From positions 1 to 28,426 of the forward strand of contig CAZRGV010000082.1 of assembly GCA_964599655.1 (NCBI GenBank): a DNA stretch of 28,426 nucleotides, read 5' to 3'. The DNA is from CAZRGV01 sp964599655. GTDB taxonomy: Bacteria; Planctomycetota; Planctomycetia; Isosphaerales; Isosphaeraceae. This document shows, piece by piece, positions 26,367 to 28,426 of the stretch. A program made the translations under genes and the position numbers. The notes under the pieces are model-generated. The model worked only from the letters and a program-made list of their open reading frames with translations. It searched no databases and was not told the origin of the DNA. The number at the start of each line of letters is the position of its first letter. Position 1 is the first letter of the stretch.

Positions 26367-26396
26367 AAAAAAAACCCCCGGGGATTTCCCCGAGGG
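26367..26396 (-). terminator. Intrinsic terminator in the GTPase leader (riboswitch expression platform)
   Basis: On the minus-strand RNA, CCCUCGGGG (26396-26388), loop AAAU, CCCCGGGGG (26383-26375), then eight U residues (26374-26367). The stem has nine pairs including one G-U. It lies between the fluoride aptamer and the GTPase start codon, the normal place for a transcription-terminating expression platform. Confidence 0.88.
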
Positions 26397-26440
26397 CTTT
26401 GGCCGTGATTCGGCACCCCACACGGAGAGAAGATCTCCCG

Positions 26441-26491
26441 GTAGGGGTCATCAGCCGCCTTGGGCGGCGGTTCGTGGCGAACCCCATCGCC
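26441..26491 (-). promoter_or_regulatory. Fluoride riboswitch aptamer (crcB motif)
   Basis: The minus-strand RNA matches the fluoride riboswitch fold. P1 pairs GGCG (26491-26488) with CGCC (26479-26476, within UUCGCC). Next comes AUGGGGUU, then a hairpin CCGCC (26470-26466) / GGCGG (26459-26455) with a six-base loop, then the conserved CUGAUG (26454-26449) and the closing CUAC (26444-26441). The pseudoknot GGGGU (26485-26481) with ACCCC (26448-26444) is complementary and differs in sequence from, but aligns with, the Thermotoga petrophila aptamer, so it has covaried. Fluoride riboswitches are normally ON switches for genes that relieve fluoride toxicity. A promoter lies just upstream and a terminator just downstream, on the same strand as the dynamin-like GTPase. 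Confidence 0.93.
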
Positions 26492-26509
26492 GATGCTCCG
26501 ACACCTGGA

Positions 26510-26538
26510 ATTGTCGGCGGAACCCGCAACCGCGTCAA
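26510..26538 (-). promoter_or_regulatory. Promoter of the riboswitch-GTPase transcript
   Basis: Minus strand: TTGACG (26538-26533, five of six), a 17-base spacer, GACAAT (26515-26510, four of six). The predicted start of transcription is near 26503, about a dozen bases before the aptamer, as expected for a riboswitch leader. It shows that the GTPase has its own transcript separate from the upstream sugar dehydrogenase gene. Confidence 0.65.
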
Positions 26539-26601
26539 GCGACCCCGGCCTGCCAGGACCGAAGACCGTTGACGGAACTCCGGCCTCCTTGGCCCCTCCT
26601 T

Positions 26602-28050
26602 TCAATCCTCGTCATCCGCGTCGTCATCGTCGCCCACACGGTCAATCCGCACGACCCGGCCGCCCGAGCCGCTCGGGCCCAGGATGGTTGAGCCCAGGAG
26701 GTACAGTTGGCCCTTGTCATCCTGGCCGAACCCTTTGATGAACATCCCCACGTTCGGGATCAGCTCCGCCAACCGCCCCGCCTCCAGGTCGGCGACGAAC
26801 AGTTGGCCGTTCAGCTCGCCGAAGACGTACTGGCCCCGAAGCGCCTGGATCTTCGAGCCGCGATAGACATAGCCCCCGATCACGGCCTGGCGGGTCACCT
26901 TGCCGGCGTTGGCCTCGAAGTGGTCGTACTCGACGACCGGGTCGATCAACCCCGGGACCGGATCGGGGCCGTCGAACACCTTGCCATTCGACGGATCGAA
27001 GCGGAACGTCCCCTCCTTGAGGTTCCAGCCGTGGTTGCCGCCGCGCCGGACGATGTCCACCTCCTCGATCTGGTTCTGGCCCACGTCGCCCAGGAGGATG
27101 CGTCCCCCGTCCTCCTCGTCACTCTCAAGGTCGATGCTGAATCGGTAGGGGTTGCGGAACCCGTAGGCGTAGATCTCGCCCAGAGCCTCGGGCCGATGGA
27201 CGAACGGGTTGTCGCGGGGAATGCGGTACTGGCCGTTGGCGCTGACGAAGCCGTGGCGGGGCGACGTCAGGGCGGGATGCAGAGGATTGATCCGGATCAC
27301 CTTGCCGCGAATCGAGGCAAGGCTCTGGGCGTTGCCCGTGCCCAGGAGGTGTCCAGGGCCAACGTCGTTGGCCGCGCCGCCGTCGCCGAGCGAGGCGTAG
27401 AGCAGGCCGTCGGCACCGAAGGCGAGACTGCCGCCGTTGTGGTTGAACTGAGGCTTGTCGGAACGGAACAGCTCGCGGTAGGAACTCGGGTCGGCGACGT
27501 CGGGGTCCTGCCGGCTAACCTGCCACTCGGCGATGACCTCCTGGCAGTTGGGATTCCCCGCCGGCGCGAGCGGGGGCTGGGCCTGGGGGAAGTCGGCGAC
27601 CCGAGTCACCGGCACGTTGTGCAACGTGTAAAACTTGCCGTAACCGGGGCTCTTCTTGTCGTGGAAGCCGGGATGGAACGCCATGCTCAGCAACCCTCGC
27701 TCATCGTATCCCGGATTCAGGCCCATGGGCCCACTTCCGAAGGCAGGCGCGAGCTGCGCGATCACCCCCCTGAGGTCCAGGAACGTCCGGGGCGGAATCC
27801 GCCCATTGTTTCTCAGAACCAGGATCAGGCCGGTCTGGTCCAGGAGATAGAGCCGGTCGTGCCGGCCGGGAGCGGTCTTCAGCTCCAGAGGCGCGGTCAG
27901 CCCCGTCAGGACCGGGGTCAGCTTGACCTGGATCGGACTCGGCGGGATCGGTTCCGGAATCGGATCGCTCAGAAACGTCTGAGCGCCGGCCGGCCAGCCG
28001 GCCCCCAGAACGAGGACGCAGATCGAGATCGCGAGGGCTCTCGGAAACAT
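26602..28050 (-). CDS. Secreted PQQ-dependent sugar dehydrogenase (GSDH family)
   Basis: 482 residues. The ATG at 28050 has AGGAG nine bases upstream. A signal peptide (MFPRALAISICVLVLGAGWPAGA, cleavage near residue 23) directs export. The six-bladed propeller of the glucose/sorbosone dehydrogenase family follows: 'DERGLLSMAFHPGF' (116-129), the catalytic-type histidine H204 in 'FNHNGGSLAFGADGLLYASLGDGG', 'LGEIYAYGFRNPYRFSID', and 'GDVGQNQIEEVDIVRRGGNHGWN'. These enzymes oxidise aldoses with PQQ outside the cytoplasm and pass electrons to a cytochrome or other acceptor. The protein ends in an unusual acidic tail, GDDDDADDED. No PQQ-synthesis genes are in the window. The stop is about 60 bases upstream of the GTPase promoter. 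Confidence 0.93.
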   Translation of the reverse strand: MFPRALAISICVLVLGAGWPAGAQTFLSDPIPEPIPPSPIQVKLTPVLTGLTAPLELKTAPGRHDRLYLLDQTGLILVLRNNGRIPPRTFLDLRGVIAQLAPAFGSGPMGLNPGYDERGLLSMAFHPGFHDKKSPGYGKFYTLHNVPVTRVADFPQAQPPLAPAGNPNCQEVIAEWQVSRQDPDVADPSSYRELFRSDKPQFNHNGGSLAFGADGLLYASLGDGGAANDVGPGHLLGTGNAQSLASIRGKVIRINPLHPALTSPRHGFVSANGQYRIPRDNPFVHRPEALGEIYAYGFRNPYRFSIDLESDEEDGGRILLGDVGQNQIEEVDIVRRGGNHGWNLKEGTFRFDPSNGKVFDGPDPVPGLIDPVVEYDHFEANAGKVTRQAVIGGYVYRGSKIQALRGQYVFGELNGQLFVADLEAGRLAELIPNVGMFIKGFGQDDKGQLYLLGSTILGPSGSGGRVVRIDRVGDDDDADDED

Positions 28051-28426
28051 GGGCGCTGCTCCTGGGTTCGTGAACGGACGATCGAGCGAGCGGCCTCCAA
28101 ACCCAACCCAACCACGAGTCGTCGCGAAAACGCCGAGAAATGAAACGTCGTCTCAGGGTCGGGCCATTGCGGGCCGGGCCTTCCGAGAGAGGAGTGCCCG
28201 CGGACCGGTTCAGGGACCAACTTTTTTTTCGGTAAGGCGAGCGGTCGGCGGACCGGTGTCCAGCGCAAACAAAACGGAGCGCGCCGAAGCACGCCCCGAC
28301 ATCCTCCGCCTCCCCACATCCGATTCCATCACCCCTAATCACTCAATCCACCAAAAAACCTCCATTCCTCCCTGCTTTTCTTAGAAATCCCAACCCGCAT
28401 CTTCCGATATTGAAGACAAAGGCCCA
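28051..28426. other. Upstream region of the sugar dehydrogenase gene
   Basis: No gene I can support. A run of eight T lies at 28222-28229, and a 10-bp direct repeat GCGGACCGGT occurs at 28200-28209 and 28248-28257, flanking it. The last 100 bases are more AT-rich. The promoter of the sugar dehydrogenase should lie here but I could not identify it with confidence. Confidence 0.45.

Noticed and set aside
26308..26538. Possible 77-residue N-terminal extension of the dynamin-like GTPase
   Set aside because: The stretch contains the promoter, fluoride aptamer and U8 terminator, and its translation has no dynamin-like features; the ATG at 26307 is the sensible start.
28049..28384. Plus-strand open frame at the right edge
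   Set aside because: The translation is Arg/Pro/Ser-rich without family features, and it overlaps the leader of the sugar dehydrogenase.
1..28426. CRISPR arrays, tRNA/rRNA genes, insertion sequences, prophage
   Set aside because: I saw no regularly spaced repeats, no tRNA-like or rRNA segments, and no transposase, integrase or phage structural motifs on either strand.

Overview
The window looks like a high-GC planctomycete chromosome fragment, probably from the Isosphaeraceae side of Planctomycetota. That placement is inferred from gene content only. The indicators are a very large PSCyt1/WD40/DUF1549/DUF1553 cytochrome-like protein paired with a DUF1501 protein, a 1,636-residue membrane-bound-dehydrogenase/heme protein, a Tat-exported Gfo/Idh/MocA oxidoreductase, a secreted sulfatase and a secreted sugar dehydrogenase. 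The sequence is a draft scaffold: two 10-N gaps each fall inside a gene, and one is flanked by what looks like leftover sequencing adapter.

Layout. 2-373: 3' end of an ABC-F ATPase (Uup type). 686-7341 (minus): an operon-like pair, the giant DUF1549/DUF1553 protein followed by the DUF1501 protein. 7893-12803 (plus): a divergent giant gene joining a degenerate SGNH domain, a dehydrogenase beta-propeller, helical repeats, a discoidin-like domain, an azurin-like copper domain and a cytochrome c domain. A strong hairpin at 12809-12837 separates it from a convergent efflux operon (12903-17580, minus) coding for an RND pump and its membrane fusion protein. The pump gene is split by the adapter/N-gap, and the fusion-protein gene carries a one-base frameshift close to its end. 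17678-20766: Gfo/Idh/MocA oxidoreductase (minus) and sulfatase (plus), divergent. 20823-21516 (minus): HAD phosphatase with the second N-gap. 21703-23906 (plus): a MarR regulator, then a pirin / short DoxX / FMN-reductase cassette. The same TTGAC-N2-GTCA element lies in front of the regulator and in front of pirin. 24205-26307 (minus): dynamin-like GTPase. 26602-28050 (minus): secreted PQQ-type sugar dehydrogenase.

The most striking item is the leader of the GTPase gene. Read on the minus strand it contains, in order, a good sigma-70-type promoter (26538-26510), a near-consensus fluoride (crcB-motif) riboswitch aptamer (26491-26441), an intrinsic terminator with eight U residues (26396-26367), and then the start codon (26307). 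This predicts fluoride-controlled expression of a dynamin-family GTPase, a target I do not recognise among the usual fluoride-regulon genes (crcB, CLC-F antiporters, enolase, pyrophosphatase).

The other themes are extracellular redox and sugar/sulfate-ester metabolism (the giant cytochrome proteins, sulfatase, sugar dehydrogenase, Gfo/Idh/MocA) and a small stress/detoxification block (MarR-pirin-DoxX-FMN reductase, RND efflux). I found no tRNA, rRNA, CRISPR array, insertion sequence or phage gene.
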